From Tenuifilum sp040752515 (lineage in GTDB: Bacteria; Bacteroidota; Bacteroidia; Bacteroidales; Tenuifilaceae), in the NCBI GenBank assembly GCA_040752515.1, contig JBFMGQ010000001.1, forward strand, positions 62,001-126,000: DNA of 64,000 nucleotides, read 5' to 3'. The notes below the pieces were generated by a model. It made no database searches and was not told where the DNA came from. It saw only the letters and a program-made list of their open reading frames with translations. The stretch's first letter is position 1, and each line of letters begins with the position of its first letter. Shown in pieces: positions 1 through 9,208 of this stretch. Both the position numbers and the translations under genes were made by a program.

Positions 1-1038
1 CTTTCCGATAGGGCTAAAGAGTTTATCAGGGTTGACTCTTACTACCATTTCATAAAAGCGGTTAACCATTACCTGCTCAGCAGCAACAAGCAAAACATGG
101 TGTTTATTGGCGACCACTGCGAAGGTTTTGGCGCATACAGCGCAAACTTGCTCCAGGAGGATTACAATAACCTTTGTCAGCAATCGGGCTGCGAACGGAT
201 TGTTATTGAGCGCTTTGCCGATGAGTTTAATGCCGATTATGGCGCCCTATTGATTTTTGCCGAAGCAGAGGTTAGTGATAATACCGCTGCCGAAATCATG
301 AATTTGATGCTATTAACGGGTAAACTTGGCAAAACGACAGGTGGCCTAATTGCACTGAAGCCTAAAAACAATTCACATGGACTAATGGATATGGGCTTAA
401 ACCCCCAGTGGGGAGTTGGACAACAAGGGTTTACCAACCAAACCTTCACCAGCAAGCTTAAAACCAAATGGGGTATTGATAACCTGCCCCATAAGTTCAA
501 TAGTTTACCCGAAATGCTTGATAAAGGAAGCATATCCAACATCCTAATTGTAGGCGAAGACCCCGTTGGAACTGCAAAACATAAAACCGCCATTTTGGAG
601 ATGTTGCAAAAGGTTAACTTCAAGGTGGTAATTGATACTTTTTTAACCGAAACAGCCCAACTGGCCGATATCGTAATACCAGCCTCGTTTTGGTTCGAGA
701 GTGGTGGTTCTTTTACCAACACCAACCATACCATCCAGCAGTTTGAAGCAGATTTAAAGCCAAAGGTCGAATTCACTACAGCCCATGTGCTTACCGCGCT
801 ACTTCAAAAACTTGGAGTTACAAGCCCTACCGACATTTACGATATCCAAACCGAAATACTGTCGCTACTACCACAGGCCAACACTACAACATTGCAATTC
901 ACTCAAACCAGCAACGAGGGACAATACCTTCAATTCCATGCAGGCTGTAACTACTTGATGTACAACTTTGATATTGATTTTGAGAACAAATTGAATAATG
1001 CTAAAACCCATAGTCATGAAAGAGTTCACCAACATTAA
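1..1038 (+). CDS. Molybdopterin oxidoreductase (formate dehydrogenase/NuoG-like), C-terminal part
   Basis: The reading frame is open from the first base, so this is the 3' part of a longer gene; the Met at 97 is internal. About 345 residues are visible. They contain the end of the molybdopterin-binding fold, including the stretch ADIVIPASFWFESGGSFTNT, which matches the family pattern (LPA...E..GTFTN) in formate dehydrogenase alpha subunits and NuoG-type proteins. The segment NSHGLMDMGLNP fits the same family. The C-terminal dinucleotide-binding domain of full-length formate dehydrogenases is not evident, so a short NuoG-like or hydrogenase-associated form is possible. The substrate cannot be decided without the N-terminus. 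The stop lies 23 bases inside the next gene, which suggests translational coupling. Confidence 0.75.
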   Translation, partial: LSDRAKEFIRVDSYYHFIKAVNHYLLSSNKQNMVFIGDHCEGFGAYSANLLQEDYNNLCQQSGCERIVIERFADEFNADYGALLIFAEAEVSDNTAAEIMNLMLLTGKLGKTTGGLIALKPKNNSHGLMDMGLNPQWGVGQQGFTNQTFTSKLKTKWGIDNLPHKFNSLPEMLDKGSISNILIVGEDPVGTAKHKTAILEMLQKVNFKVVIDTFLTETAQLADIVIPASFWFESGGSFTNTNHTIQQFEADLKPKVEFTTAHVLTALLQKLGVTSPTDIYDIQTEILSLLPQANTTTLQFTQTSNEGQYLQFHAGCNYLMYNFDIDFENKLNNAKTHSHERVHQH

Positions 1039-1471
1039 CGATATTCTGGATTTTGCCATTGCCCGCGAACAGGATGCGGTTGATTTCTACAACCGCTTGG
1101 CTGGCAACGCCCGCAACAACGATATGCGGCAAATATTTGAACAATTCGCACGCGAAGAAATGGGGCATAAGGCTCGACTCACAAAGATCAAGGAGGAGGG
1201 CATTGTTACCCTCCCCAATGAAAAGGTGGCCGACCTAAAAATTGCCGACTACACAGTGCTCGACCCAGAACGCGATGACATGACCTACGAGCAAGCGCTC
1301 GTACTGGCAATGAAACGAGAAAAAGCAGCTTTTAAGCTATACCTAACCCTTTCCGAGCGAGTTGACAAGCAGGAATACAAAGACCTATTCAGGCAGCTAG
1401 CACAGGAAGAATCGCGGCATAAGCTGCGCTTTGAACTGGAATACGACGAGTATGTCCTTCGGGAAAACTAG
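1016..1471 (+). CDS. Rubrerythrin-like ferritin-family diiron protein
   Basis: A protein of 151 residues with four helices carrying the expected diiron ligands: EQDAVDFY, EEMGHKARL, KREKAAFKLY and EESRHKLRF (two E...ExxH halves). There is no C-terminal rubredoxin domain, so it is a short ferritin-like or rubrerythrin relative. Such proteins usually handle peroxide or iron. An upstream in-frame Met at 998 would add six residues, but MKEFTNIND at 1016 is the natural start for the family. The gene overlaps the oxidoreductase gene by 23 bases and ends at a strong terminator, so it is the last gene of that operon. It may protect a redox enzyme from oxygen; that role is inferred from position only. 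Confidence 0.8.
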   Translation: MKEFTNINDILDFAIAREQDAVDFYNRLAGNARNNDMRQIFEQFAREEMGHKARLTKIKEEGIVTLPNEKVADLKIADYTVLDPERDDMTYEQALVLAMKREKAAFKLYLTLSERVDKQEYKDLFRQLAQEESRHKLRFELEYDEYVLREN

Positions 1472-1492
1472 TAAAAACATGTAAACCTATTC

Positions 1493-1524
1493 AAGAATAG
1501 CCCTTAGCAGGGCTATTCTTTTTT
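1493..1524 (+). terminator. Intrinsic terminator after the rubrerythrin gene
   Basis: A perfect 11-bp stem AAGAATAGCCC / GGGCTATTCTT with a six-base loop, running into a T tract. It closes the oxidoreductase-rubrerythrin operon. Confidence 0.9.
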
Positions 1525-1683
1525 GTGTCAATCAAAACTTAACAACCAGTAATCTTACTAAATCAAACCATAATATTTCTTTTGCCAGAAAGAAATTTAC
1601 AAAAGCATAACATATATCATTCTTATTTTCTTGCATATATTGAACAAATATATTTAACTTGAAGGGGTTATTATATTAAACCA

Positions 1684-4035
1684 ATGAATCAGAAAAGCTC
1701 TAAATCTAAGTATTTCCTTTCTATTGCCGCTGCAATCCTCACGGCAGGAGCCTTTCTTTTCCTTTATTTCTATATTGGAGTTTACCAGCGAAAAAAAACC
1801 TACGAGGATTCCAAATGGATAGCCATAGAGCAATCGCGCAATGCCGCCAGTGAAGTTGAGAGATTCTTTATCAAGGCCATTATGACCGCAAGGTCACTAA
1901 CAACCCAATCAATTGTTTACTACAAGGAAAAAGCGAATAGAAACAAAGTGGTTGAACTTTTAAAAAAATACGCCACCCAAAATCCCGATTTCCTGGCAAT
2001 TTGGACCATGTGGGAACCAAATTTTTACGACGGTAACGATAGTAAGTTTAAAAATGCCCCATATTACGACCGTGAAGGACATCTTTCTGTTACTTTTTTT
2101 TACTACAACGACAGTTTATATGTTGAAAGCACTAACCCCGACGATTATCAGGAGTTTTTCTATACAATACCAAAGGGAACAAAACAAGAACTGGTTCTGG
2201 AACCATACAAATATCAGTATCAAGGTTACCCCTATGAGTTTTATGAAACAACAGTTATTGTGCCCATAATAATTGATTCCCTATTTGCGGGAGTATTCGC
2301 TATTGATATCGATATTAAACAACTACAGGAAAGGTTTAGCAAAATTAAATTATACAACAATGGTTATCTTGCTCTAGTTTCGCCTGATGGCGAAATAGTA
2401 GCTCATAAAGACTCTAACTATATCGCTAAAAATCTTTTCAAAGTACTAAGTCCTTCCGACACAATCCCAGTGTTTGCCATTAGGAACGGGATTGAGTATA
2501 GCTACGAAACCCTTTCGGAATTTACCGGGAAAGAGGTTTTCAGAACCCTTTACCCTATCCGTATTGGGAAAAGTGATAAACGTTGGTATATCATGTCGGA
2601 AATAAGTAAAAGGGAAGCCACCATACGTTCAGTAAACATGCATTATGTATCGCTTGGTGTTTTAGTTTTGGGCTTAATGCTTATTTTGTACCTAATCTAT
2701 AACATTTTCGACAGATTGGAGTATGAAAAAAATCTAATTAAAGCAAAAGAGTATGCTGAGCAAAAGGAACGGGATTTACAAAAGATGTACTATGAGCTGC
2801 AGGCATCGGAAGAGGAACTTAGGGCAACCAACGAAGAACTTTACTCAACAAGCGAAGCGTTGAAGGAAAACAACACTCTACTCCTAAAAGCCAAGGAAGA
2901 GGCTGAGGAGTCCAACCGCCTCAAAACAGCATTCCTTCACAACCTTAGTCACGAGGTTCGCACTCCGCTTAATGCCATTTCGGGTTTTGCGCAAGTAATT
3001 TTAAAATTTGACAACATCGACGAGGAGCTAAAGAACTTCACACACATCATACATGCAAGCAGTAAGCAGCTGGTTTCTATCATTAACGATATTATCACCA
3101 TCTCCTCCATTGAAACGGGTCAGGAAAAAATAAATAGCATTAACATTCATCTGAATCAACTGGTCGATGAGCTAAAAGAGATTTTCGACTTGCAGCTAAA
3201 AGGGAAACCCATAGAATTGAAAACACTGAAAGCATTCGCCAATGGCGATGACGAAATACTTGTTGATGTAAATAAGCTAAGACAGATTTTAAACAATCTC
3301 CTTTCAAATGCTGTTAAATTCACCCGTCAAGGCACCATTGAATTTGGCTATGCCTTAAAAGACAATTACCTCGAATTTTTTGTAAAGGATACAGGTATTG
3401 GAATTGACAAAAGCAAACATTCCGTTATCTTTGAACGTTTCACGCAGGCCGATGAGCAAATTCATGCCATCTATGGTGGCACAGGCTTAGGATTATCCAT
3501 ATGTAAAGGATATGTGGAATTGCTTGGTGGAAACATTCGGGTGGAATCAGAATTAGAGAAAGGGAGTACATTTTTCTTTACCTTACCATACATTCCGGTA
3601 ATTAGCACAACCCAGCAAAATGAGTTAACTCAACCAAAACACCAAAATGAAAACATGACAATACTGGTTGCTGAAGATGATATTAACAGCTTTAAGCTGT
3701 TACGGGCGCTGCTTAAAGATTATAACTGCCAAATTATACATGCCGATACAGGAACAAAAGCAGTTGATTTATGTAAGCAGGATAATAGTATTAGCCTGGT
3801 GCTCATGGACATCAAAATGCCTGAAATGGACGGAGTAACCGCCACACGACTAATTAAAGAAATCAATCCCAAAATAACCGTAATTGCCCAAACTGCTTAC
3901 GCCACATTGGATGACATCGAAAAGAATAAGGATGTATTTGACGCCTACATCACCAAACCTATTGATGTTGAAAACCTTAAAAGAATTATCAATCAATTTT
4001 TGAATAATTGGGCCAATGGGTTTGATGTATTTTAG
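1684..4035 (+). CDS. Hybrid sensor histidine kinase with extracytoplasmic sensor domain and receiver
   Basis: A 783-residue membrane sensor. Order: TM helix near residues 10-32; a large periplasmic region of about 280 residues that looks like a Cache/PDC sensor (FAGVFAIDIDI, YLALVSPDGEIVAHKDS); a second TM helix near 322-342; a coiled coil near 345-410; a HisKA domain with phospho-acceptor His423 in NLSHEVRTPLNA; an HATPase domain with N box (NNLLSNAVKFT) and G boxes (DTGIGI, GGTGLGLSI); and a C-terminal receiver with Asp709 in LMDIKMPEMDG. No DNA-binding output domain or partner regulator lies next to it, so it is an orphan hybrid kinase that would need a distant partner. The ligand is unknown. 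It is preceded by an AT-rich gap of 212 bases and followed by a terminator shared with the convergent operon. Confidence 0.92.
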   Translation: MNQKSSKSKYFLSIAAAILTAGAFLFLYFYIGVYQRKKTYEDSKWIAIEQSRNAASEVERFFIKAIMTARSLTTQSIVYYKEKANRNKVVELLKKYATQNPDFLAIWTMWEPNFYDGNDSKFKNAPYYDREGHLSVTFFYYNDSLYVESTNPDDYQEFFYTIPKGTKQELVLEPYKYQYQGYPYEFYETTVIVPIIIDSLFAGVFAIDIDIKQLQERFSKIKLYNNGYLALVSPDGEIVAHKDSNYIAKNLFKVLSPSDTIPVFAIRNGIEYSYETLSEFTGKEVFRTLYPIRIGKSDKRWYIMSEISKREATIRSVNMHYVSLGVLVLGLMLILYLIYNIFDRLEYEKNLIKAKEYAEQKERDLQKMYYELQASEEELRATNEELYSTSEALKENNTLLLKAKEEAEESNRLKTAFLHNLSHEVRTPLNAISGFAQVILKFDNIDEELKNFTHIIHASSKQLVSIINDIITISSIETGQEKINSINIHLNQLVDELKEIFDLQLKGKPIELKTLKAFANGDDEILVDVNKLRQILNNLLSNAVKFTRQGTIEFGYALKDNYLEFFVKDTGIGIDKSKHSVIFERFTQADEQIHAIYGGTGLGLSICKGYVELLGGNIRVESELEKGSTFFFTLPYIPVISTTQQNELTQPKHQNENMTILVAEDDINSFKLLRALLKDYNCQIIHADTGTKAVDLCKQDNSISLVLMDIKMPEMDGVTATRLIKEINPKITVIAQTAYATLDDIEKNKDVFDAYITKPIDVENLKRIINQFLNNWANGFDVF

Positions 4036-4063
4036 AGTAAATTCTTCATAATCCTTAAAAAAC

Positions 4064-4095
4064 AAAAGAAGCTGCTCTACAAAGCAGCTTCTTTT
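4064..4095. terminator. Bidirectional intrinsic terminator
   Basis: A perfect 13-bp stem AAAAGAAGCTGCT / AGCAGCTTCTTTT with the loop CTACAA. The A run on one side and T run on the other let it end both the kinase gene and the convergent acyl-CoA dehydrogenase operon. Confidence 0.9.
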
Positions 4096-4118
4096 AATTT
4101 ACTGCAAAACATCAGGTA

Positions 4119-5897
4119 TTAGAACTTGTACTCGTTGTCCTCAATTAGCTTATCGGCAATGCGACGACGGGCATCCTTTACATTTACTGCGGGAACCTTA
4201 CAGAGGCGGTCAACAGCAGCTGCTAACTTGCTTAACTCAGACTCAGCTGCAAACGAGTTTACAGCATCCATAGCATTCTTGCGAATACGGCCGGCAGCAT
4301 CGTAAACAAATACATCAACAATATCTTTATAGATGCTAATATTCTGATGACCTTTACTTTCCAACTTCTTAACCCTTAAGGCAAGCGATTCGGCAACATA
4401 CAAATCCATGATGATATTACTGAGGTTATTCTGAACCTCCTGCTCAGACGCAAACTGTTTGCCAAAAGCTTTGTTGGCACCATAAATGCCAAGTAAGGCA
4501 ACTTTTTTGAAATTGCGTATGGTTTGCATTTTCTGGCCGTAGTAATCGCTCGAGCCCGTTTCGGCTGCAATACCATCGATGTTATTGTAGAGTTGCTCAG
4601 CAGGACCCATCAAATCGTAATCGCCTTTTAGCGAACGTTTAATGGCGGTGTCAATCACTAACAAACGGTTAATTTCGTTGGTACCTTCAAAAATTCGATT
4701 GATACGCGAATCGCGGTATCCGCGTTCAACGTTCATCTCAGCTGAATAACCCATACCGCCATGAATTTGAACACCCTCGTCAACCACAAAGTCGAGCATT
4801 TCCGATCCGTTTACTTTGAGAATGGCGTCCTCCACGGCATAGTGGCTAATGGCATCAATGGCTGCACGGCCATACTCACAGCCTTCGGCTTTATACTTTT
4901 CAATCAAATCGTCTATATCCTGGCTAACACGGTATATTGCCGACTCGTGAGCATAGGCTCTAATCACCATTTCGGCAAGCTTATGCTTGATAGCGCCAAA
5001 GTTTGCAATTTTGGTATTGAACTGCCTGCGCTCATTGGCGTAGCGCACCGATTGGGTTATGGTTTCCTTGGCAGCGCCAATTACATTTGCACCAAGTTTC
5101 ATACGTCCCATGTGCAAAATGCTAAGGGCAATTCGGAAACCTTCGCCACGGTTACCCAACATGTTTTCAACCGGAACCTTAACGTCGTTGTAGTATATCT
5201 GGGCGGTTGATGAACCCTTGATACCCATTTTATGCTCATCGGGGCCAATTACAACGCCAGGCCACTTGCTTTCAACAATAAAAGCACTGAGCACACGGTC
5301 GTTATCAACCTTGGCAAAAACAACCTGAGTATCGGCAAAACCTGCATTGGTAATCCACATCTTTTGGCCGTTTAGTATGTAGTATTTACCATCCTCGGAA
5401 AGTTTGGCGGTGGTTTTGCCCGAGTTGGCATCGCTACCTGCACCAGGTTCGGTTAAGCAGTATGCACCAATAAGTTCGCCAGTGGCAAGGCGCGATACAT
5501 ACTTTTGGCGCTGCTCTTCGTTTCCGTAGTATAGTATAGGCATGGTACCTATGCCGCAATGGCACATATATGCTACTGAAAAAGAATATCCTGCTCCGGT
5601 TGTTTCGGCAACAAGCATCTGGGTTACAAAGTTCTGGCCAAAACCGTTGTATTGCTCTGGCACAGCAATACCAAGCATGCCCAGCTCACCTGACTTCTTC
5701 AGAATACTTTTCATCAGCTCGCGGTCGCCCTTGTCAATATCGTTTAGGCGAGGGAAAACCTCTGCCTCCATGAAATCACGGCAGGTTTGGGCAATCATTC
5801 GCTGCTCATCATTGAACTCTTCGGGAATGAAAATGTCGTTAGCGTCTATCTCGTTAACAAGAAATTCGCCACTTTTTAGCAATTTTCTTTCGCTCAT
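4119..5897 (-). CDS. Acyl-CoA dehydrogenase, long form
   Basis: A 592-residue FAD enzyme that oxidises acyl-CoA to enoyl-CoA. Visible: the FAD/substrate signature YCLTEPGAGSDA, the FAD-contact stretch KMWITNAGFAD, the GGMGYSAEMNVERGYRD segment and the catalytic-Glu motif RIFEGTNEINR. It is about 200 residues longer than the short- and medium-chain enzymes; the helical C-terminal extension is typical of the long Bacteroidota/VLCAD-like forms. It is the last gene of the minus-strand operon etfB-etfA-(Fe-S membrane protein)-(CCG protein)-acd. The 24-base gap to the upstream gene supports cotranscription. The operon implies that electrons pass to EtfAB and then to the membrane. Chain-length preference cannot be read from the sequence. 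Confidence 0.93.
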   Translation of the reverse strand: MSERKLLKSGEFLVNEIDANDIFIPEEFNDEQRMIAQTCRDFMEAEVFPRLNDIDKGDRELMKSILKKSGELGMLGIAVPEQYNGFGQNFVTQMLVAETTGAGYSFSVAYMCHCGIGTMPILYYGNEEQRQKYVSRLATGELIGAYCLTEPGAGSDANSGKTTAKLSEDGKYYILNGQKMWITNAGFADTQVVFAKVDNDRVLSAFIVESKWPGVVIGPDEHKMGIKGSSTAQIYYNDVKVPVENMLGNRGEGFRIALSILHMGRMKLGANVIGAAKETITQSVRYANERRQFNTKIANFGAIKHKLAEMVIRAYAHESAIYRVSQDIDDLIEKYKAEGCEYGRAAIDAISHYAVEDAILKVNGSEMLDFVVDEGVQIHGGMGYSAEMNVERGYRDSRINRIFEGTNEINRLLVIDTAIKRSLKGDYDLMGPAEQLYNNIDGIAAETGSSDYYGQKMQTIRNFKKVALLGIYGANKAFGKQFASEQEVQNNLSNIIMDLYVAESLALRVKKLESKGHQNISIYKDIVDVFVYDAAGRIRKNAMDAVNSFAAESELSKLAAAVDRLCKVPAVNVKDARRRIADKLIEDNEYKF

Positions 5898-5921
5898 AGT
5901 TGTTTTTGGTTTATTAATTAG

Positions 5922-6716
5922 TTATAGATTTAGCGATTCAGCAATTAGTTCGGCAATATCGAGGTTGCGCATTTTTTCCTCCTGGTTTTTGTACTTGATG
6001 CCATCGGTCATCATGGTCATACAGAAGGGACAAGCGGTTGCAATGATTTCGGGGTCAACCTTTAAAACATCCTCCATACGTTCAAGGAATACCTCCTTGT
6101 TACCCTTTTCGGCCTCCTTGAACATTTGGGCGCCACCGGCGCCGCAGCATAGGGCAAAGCTCCTGTTGCGTTCCATTTCAACCAGTTCGCCACCCAATTT
6201 TTTGAGTATGGCTCGAGGTTGTTCGTAAATGCCATTGGCACGACCTAAGTAGCATGGGTCGTGGTAGGTTATCTTTACGTCCTTGAATTTTTCGGCATCA
6301 ACCCTCAATTTGCCTTCATCCATATACTTATTTAGAATATCAATGTAGCTGATAACCTCAAAGTCGGCGCCCAAATCGGGATACTCGTTCTTAAAGGTAT
6401 TGTAGCAGTGAGGGCAAATGGTTATTACCTTTTTAATCTCGTATGCCTTAAAAAGTTCGATATTTTGCAGGGCTTGCATCTGAAAGAGCATCTCATTGCC
6501 AGCCCTACGGGCAGGATCGCCGGTACAGGTCTCCTCTTTGCCAAGTACGGCAAAACTCACATTCAGATGAACCAATATTTTAGCAAATGCACGCGCAACC
6601 TTTTTATAGCGGTCGTCGTAGGCGCCAGCACAACCTACCCAAAAAAGGTATTCGGGCTTCTCGCCTCGGGCAAAAAGATCGGCCATTACTGGGATTTCTA
6701 TCTTGCGTGTTTCCAT
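5922..6716 (-). CDS. CCG-domain Fe-S protein (HdrB-like), electron-transfer subunit
   Basis: A 264-residue cytosolic protein with two cysteine-rich CCG repeats, as in heterodisulfide reductase HdrB, glycolate oxidase GlpC/GlcF and LutA. First repeat: VGCAG near residue 29, then CTGDPARR and CPHCYNTFKNEY. Second repeat: DPCYLGR, then LCCGAGGAQM and ACPFCMTMM. Such repeats bind a special Fe-S cluster or sit at an electron-transfer interface. The gene follows a membrane Fe-S protein by 46 bases. The two together match, in split form, the fused DUF224-type EtfAB:quinone oxidoreductases known from fatty-acid-oxidising anaerobes. I infer that it passes electrons between EtfAB and the membrane subunit. 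Confidence 0.87.
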   Translation of the reverse strand: METRKIEIPVMADLFARGEKPEYLFWVGCAGAYDDRYKKVARAFAKILVHLNVSFAVLGKEETCTGDPARRAGNEMLFQMQALQNIELFKAYEIKKVITICPHCYNTFKNEYPDLGADFEVISYIDILNKYMDEGKLRVDAEKFKDVKITYHDPCYLGRANGIYEQPRAILKKLGGELVEMERNRSFALCCGAGGAQMFKEAEKGNKEVFLERMEDVLKVDPEIIATACPFCMTMMTDGIKYKNQEEKMRNLDIAELIAESLNL

Positions 6717-6762
6717 TTTCGTGAACAGTTAATTGTTAAACCTGATGTAATGGTACAAAAGA

Positions 6763-8082
6763 TTAATGAACATTTATTTCCAAATCTTTTGCCCAAACCA
6801 ATCTATCTTCGGGCGAATACTGCCAGGGAGCTCCATTGTTTTCAATATTGTTGAACATGGCCTTCAGTTCACCGGGTGCTGATCCCTCCTCCATTACCAG
6901 GTAACGGCGCATTTCGACAATAAGCTTGGGGTGGTCGATGTTAATTGGACACTCCTGGGCGCATGCATTACAGGTTGTACAAGCCCAAAGTTCCTCCTCG
7001 CTTATATAATCGCGAACTAACGATTTTCCATCGTTAAAGTCGCGACCATTCTTCAGCATCAATGGGCCTTTTTCCTTCATGCGTGCGCGCAAATCCATCA
7101 TCACCTTGCGGGGCGATAACTTTTTCCCGGTGATATTTGCCGGACAAACAGAGGTACAGCGGCCGCACTCGGTGCACGAAAGCGCATCGAAATAGCTTTT
7201 CCAAACCACATCCTCAGCATCCTTCACACCAAATCGCTCAATTGGTGCATCGGTTGCAGGTGCTGCAAACGCAGCATTGGGATCCATCATGAGCTTTACC
7301 TCACGGGTTACATTATCCATGTTGGACAGTTTGCCAAGCGGCTCGAGCCGCGAAAGGAACACATTGGGCACCGACATGAACACATGGAAATGCTTTGAGT
7401 AGGGTAAAAGGTTTGCGAACAGGAATATTAACAGGATATGAGTCCACCAGTAAACCTGGTAATGAGTGAAAACGGTATCAACTGTCATACCGTTGAATAA
7501 CCAGGTAAGATGCTGACTTACAGGGTAAACTCCTTGCACCTCATGACCAGCCAGTTCAACCCACTTGAGGTAAGCTGCGTTCATACCCATTAGCGAAAGC
7601 ATCAGGATTAAAATAATCGAAAGAGCTACATTCGCATCAATATGCGAAATCTTCTTCATCTCTATACCCTCGAAACGCTTGATATGAAGGAATACTCTTC
7701 GGATTAGGAACACCACTATGGAAATGGCAACCAGTAGGGCAAAAATATCGCCAGCAGCCATCATAAAGTTGTAGAAGTTACCAAGTATGCTCAGCGACTT
7801 TTCAAGGCCAAAAAGTCCATCAATTACCATCTCTATGCTGCCGAATAGGATTACACAGAAACCCCAGAATACAAGGGCGTGTGCTAATCCAATTACCGGT
7901 CGGCGAAAAATCTTGGTTTGCCCGAATGCTACATCAAGGGTAACCCAAAGCCTTTTACCTAACCGATTTACGCGAAAACCCTTACGGGTAAGCATGAAAA
8001 ACTTAACTATTCGCAAAACTGTGTAGGCAAACACGCCAAGGGTAACCAGTAAAGCTATGGCAAATACTACTTGTTTGGTCAT
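6763..8082 (-). CDS. Membrane Fe-S protein (NarI-like plus two 4Fe-4S), quinone-reducing subunit candidate
   Basis: A 439-residue protein. The N-terminal half has about five to six TM helices in the style of the nitrate reductase gamma/HdrE cytochrome b fold, with candidate heme His in AHALVFWGF and THILLIF...SKHFHVF. The C-terminal half has two 4Fe-4S motifs: CTECGRCTSVCP and CTTCNACAQECP. With the downstream CCG protein it rebuilds the domain set of fused EtfAB:(mena)quinone oxidoreductases (NarI-like domain, ferredoxin domain, CCG domains). Role inferred from its place between etfAB and an acyl-CoA dehydrogenase gene: feeding electrons from ETF into the quinone pool. Direction of electron flow cannot be told from sequence. 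Confidence 0.85.
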   Translation of the reverse strand: MTKQVVFAIALLVTLGVFAYTVLRIVKFFMLTRKGFRVNRLGKRLWVTLDVAFGQTKIFRRPVIGLAHALVFWGFCVILFGSIEMVIDGLFGLEKSLSILGNFYNFMMAAGDIFALLVAISIVVFLIRRVFLHIKRFEGIEMKKISHIDANVALSIILILMLSLMGMNAAYLKWVELAGHEVQGVYPVSQHLTWLFNGMTVDTVFTHYQVYWWTHILLIFLFANLLPYSKHFHVFMSVPNVFLSRLEPLGKLSNMDNVTREVKLMMDPNAAFAAPATDAPIERFGVKDAEDVVWKSYFDALSCTECGRCTSVCPANITGKKLSPRKVMMDLRARMKEKGPLMLKNGRDFNDGKSLVRDYISEEELWACTTCNACAQECPINIDHPKLIVEMRRYLVMEEGSAPGELKAMFNNIENNGAPWQYSPEDRLVWAKDLEINVH

Positions 8083-8162
8083 GTTTTTGGTTTTTGGTTA
8101 TTGGTTTACAATGGTTTGTTGTTTAAAAACAAACAATCAGAGAGCCTTTTTTATTTGCCTAA

Positions 8163-8188
8163 GAACCTGCTGAAAACGCAGCAGGTTC
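8163..8188. other. Hairpin in the etfA / Fe-S gene gap
   Basis: A 10-bp stem GAACCTGCTG / CAGCAGGTTC in the 136-base gap between etfA and the membrane Fe-S gene. On the minus strand it is followed by A-rich rather than T-rich sequence, so it is not a good terminator. It could be an mRNA processing or stability element that sets different levels of etfAB and the downstream genes. Confidence 0.5.
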
Positions 8189-8218
8189 ATGAATTGGCAA
8201 TGTTTTATTCTGATATTA

Positions 8219-9184
8219 CTACTTACCTTTAATTTCCTTTACCGCTTCGACTAGCTTGGGCAGAACCTTTTGGGCATCGCCAACAATTCCGTATTGTGCT
8301 ACCTCAAATATTGGGGCCGATTTATCGCTGTTAATGGCAACTATATATTTTGACCCACTAACGCCAGCGATGTGCTGTGTTGCACCGGAAATACCAACAG
8401 CAATGTAAAGGTTTGGTGCAATTATTTTGCCGGTTTGTCCGGTGTGCTCTTCGTGAGGGCGCCATCCTTCGTCGGAAACTGGCCGCGAACAGGCAGTAGC
8501 GCCGCCAAGTAAGTCGGCCAACTCTACTAACGGGCCCCAGTTATCGGGCGATTTCATACCACGACCACCCGAAACAACAATTTCGGCATCGGTTAGCAAT
8601 AGCTTTCCGGTTTGCTTTTGCACATCCTTCACTACTGTCTTTGGCGCATCAACCTGGACGTCAACCCTTTCTATTTTAACTTCTTTATTGTTCTCAACTA
8701 TATCGAAAGAGTTTTGGGTCAAAGCGATGATTTTAACATCGGTTTTGAGCACCACGTGTGCAAATGCACCCCCGGAGAAAGCACGTTTATACACAGTAAA
8801 GGGCGACAGGCTTAATGGAAGTTGCGAAACCCCTGAACCAAGAGCGGCCTTTAACTTAACCGATAAGCGCGGAGCAATGGCTTTGCCGCTGTTATTGTTG
8901 GCCATAACAATCACCTTACTTCCTTCGGACTGAGCAACCTGTGCAATAGCGCTGGTATATAACTGGCTATCGAGGTTTTTCAGATTTTCGCTTTTTAAGC
9001 ACATAACCTTATCGGCGCCATACTTGCCAAGTAGTTTGAGTTCATCGTCCGACACCTCACCAATAGTAACAGCGGTGGTGGTTGTGCCCATCATTTCGGC
9101 TACCTTGCCGGCGTACGAAACAAGTTCGAACGATAATTTCTTGAATTTACCGTCCCAATTCTCGGTATATACTAGTACTGACAT
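8219..9184 (-). CDS. etfA: Electron transfer flavoprotein, alpha subunit
   Basis: A 321-residue protein. The C-terminal FAD-binding domain is clear: SGGRGMKSPDNW, ADLLGGATACSRPVSDEGW, HTGQTGKI, YIAVGISGATQHIAG and FEVAQYGIVGDA, all hallmark ETF-alpha segments. The N-terminal domain is the usual nucleotide-fold partner of EtfB. It carries FAD and takes electrons from acyl-CoA dehydrogenase. The gene starts 24 bases after etfB, and the heterodimer is certainly encoded as a unit. Family length and motifs are complete. Confidence 0.96.
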   Translation of the reverse strand: MSVLVYTENWDGKFKKLSFELVSYAGKVAEMMGTTTTAVTIGEVSDDELKLLGKYGADKVMCLKSENLKNLDSQLYTSAIAQVAQSEGSKVIVMANNNSGKAIAPRLSVKLKAALGSGVSQLPLSLSPFTVYKRAFSGGAFAHVVLKTDVKIIALTQNSFDIVENNKEVKIERVDVQVDAPKTVVKDVQKQTGKLLLTDAEIVVSGGRGMKSPDNWGPLVELADLLGGATACSRPVSDEGWRPHEEHTGQTGKIIAPNLYIAVGISGATQHIAGVSGSKYIVAINSDKSAPIFEVAQYGIVGDAQKVLPKLVEAVKEIKGK

Positions 9185-9208
9185 GTTCTACAAATTTTTA
9201 GTTAAACC

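Noticed and set aside
5542..6228. 228-residue plus-strand ORF
   Set aside because: It is antisense to the acyl-CoA dehydrogenase gene and CCG gene, which are well supported; the frame is a shadow.
8083..8218. Terminator between etfA and the membrane Fe-S gene
   Set aside because: The hairpin at 8163-8188 lacks a T tract on the minus strand, so the five genes are treated as one operon.
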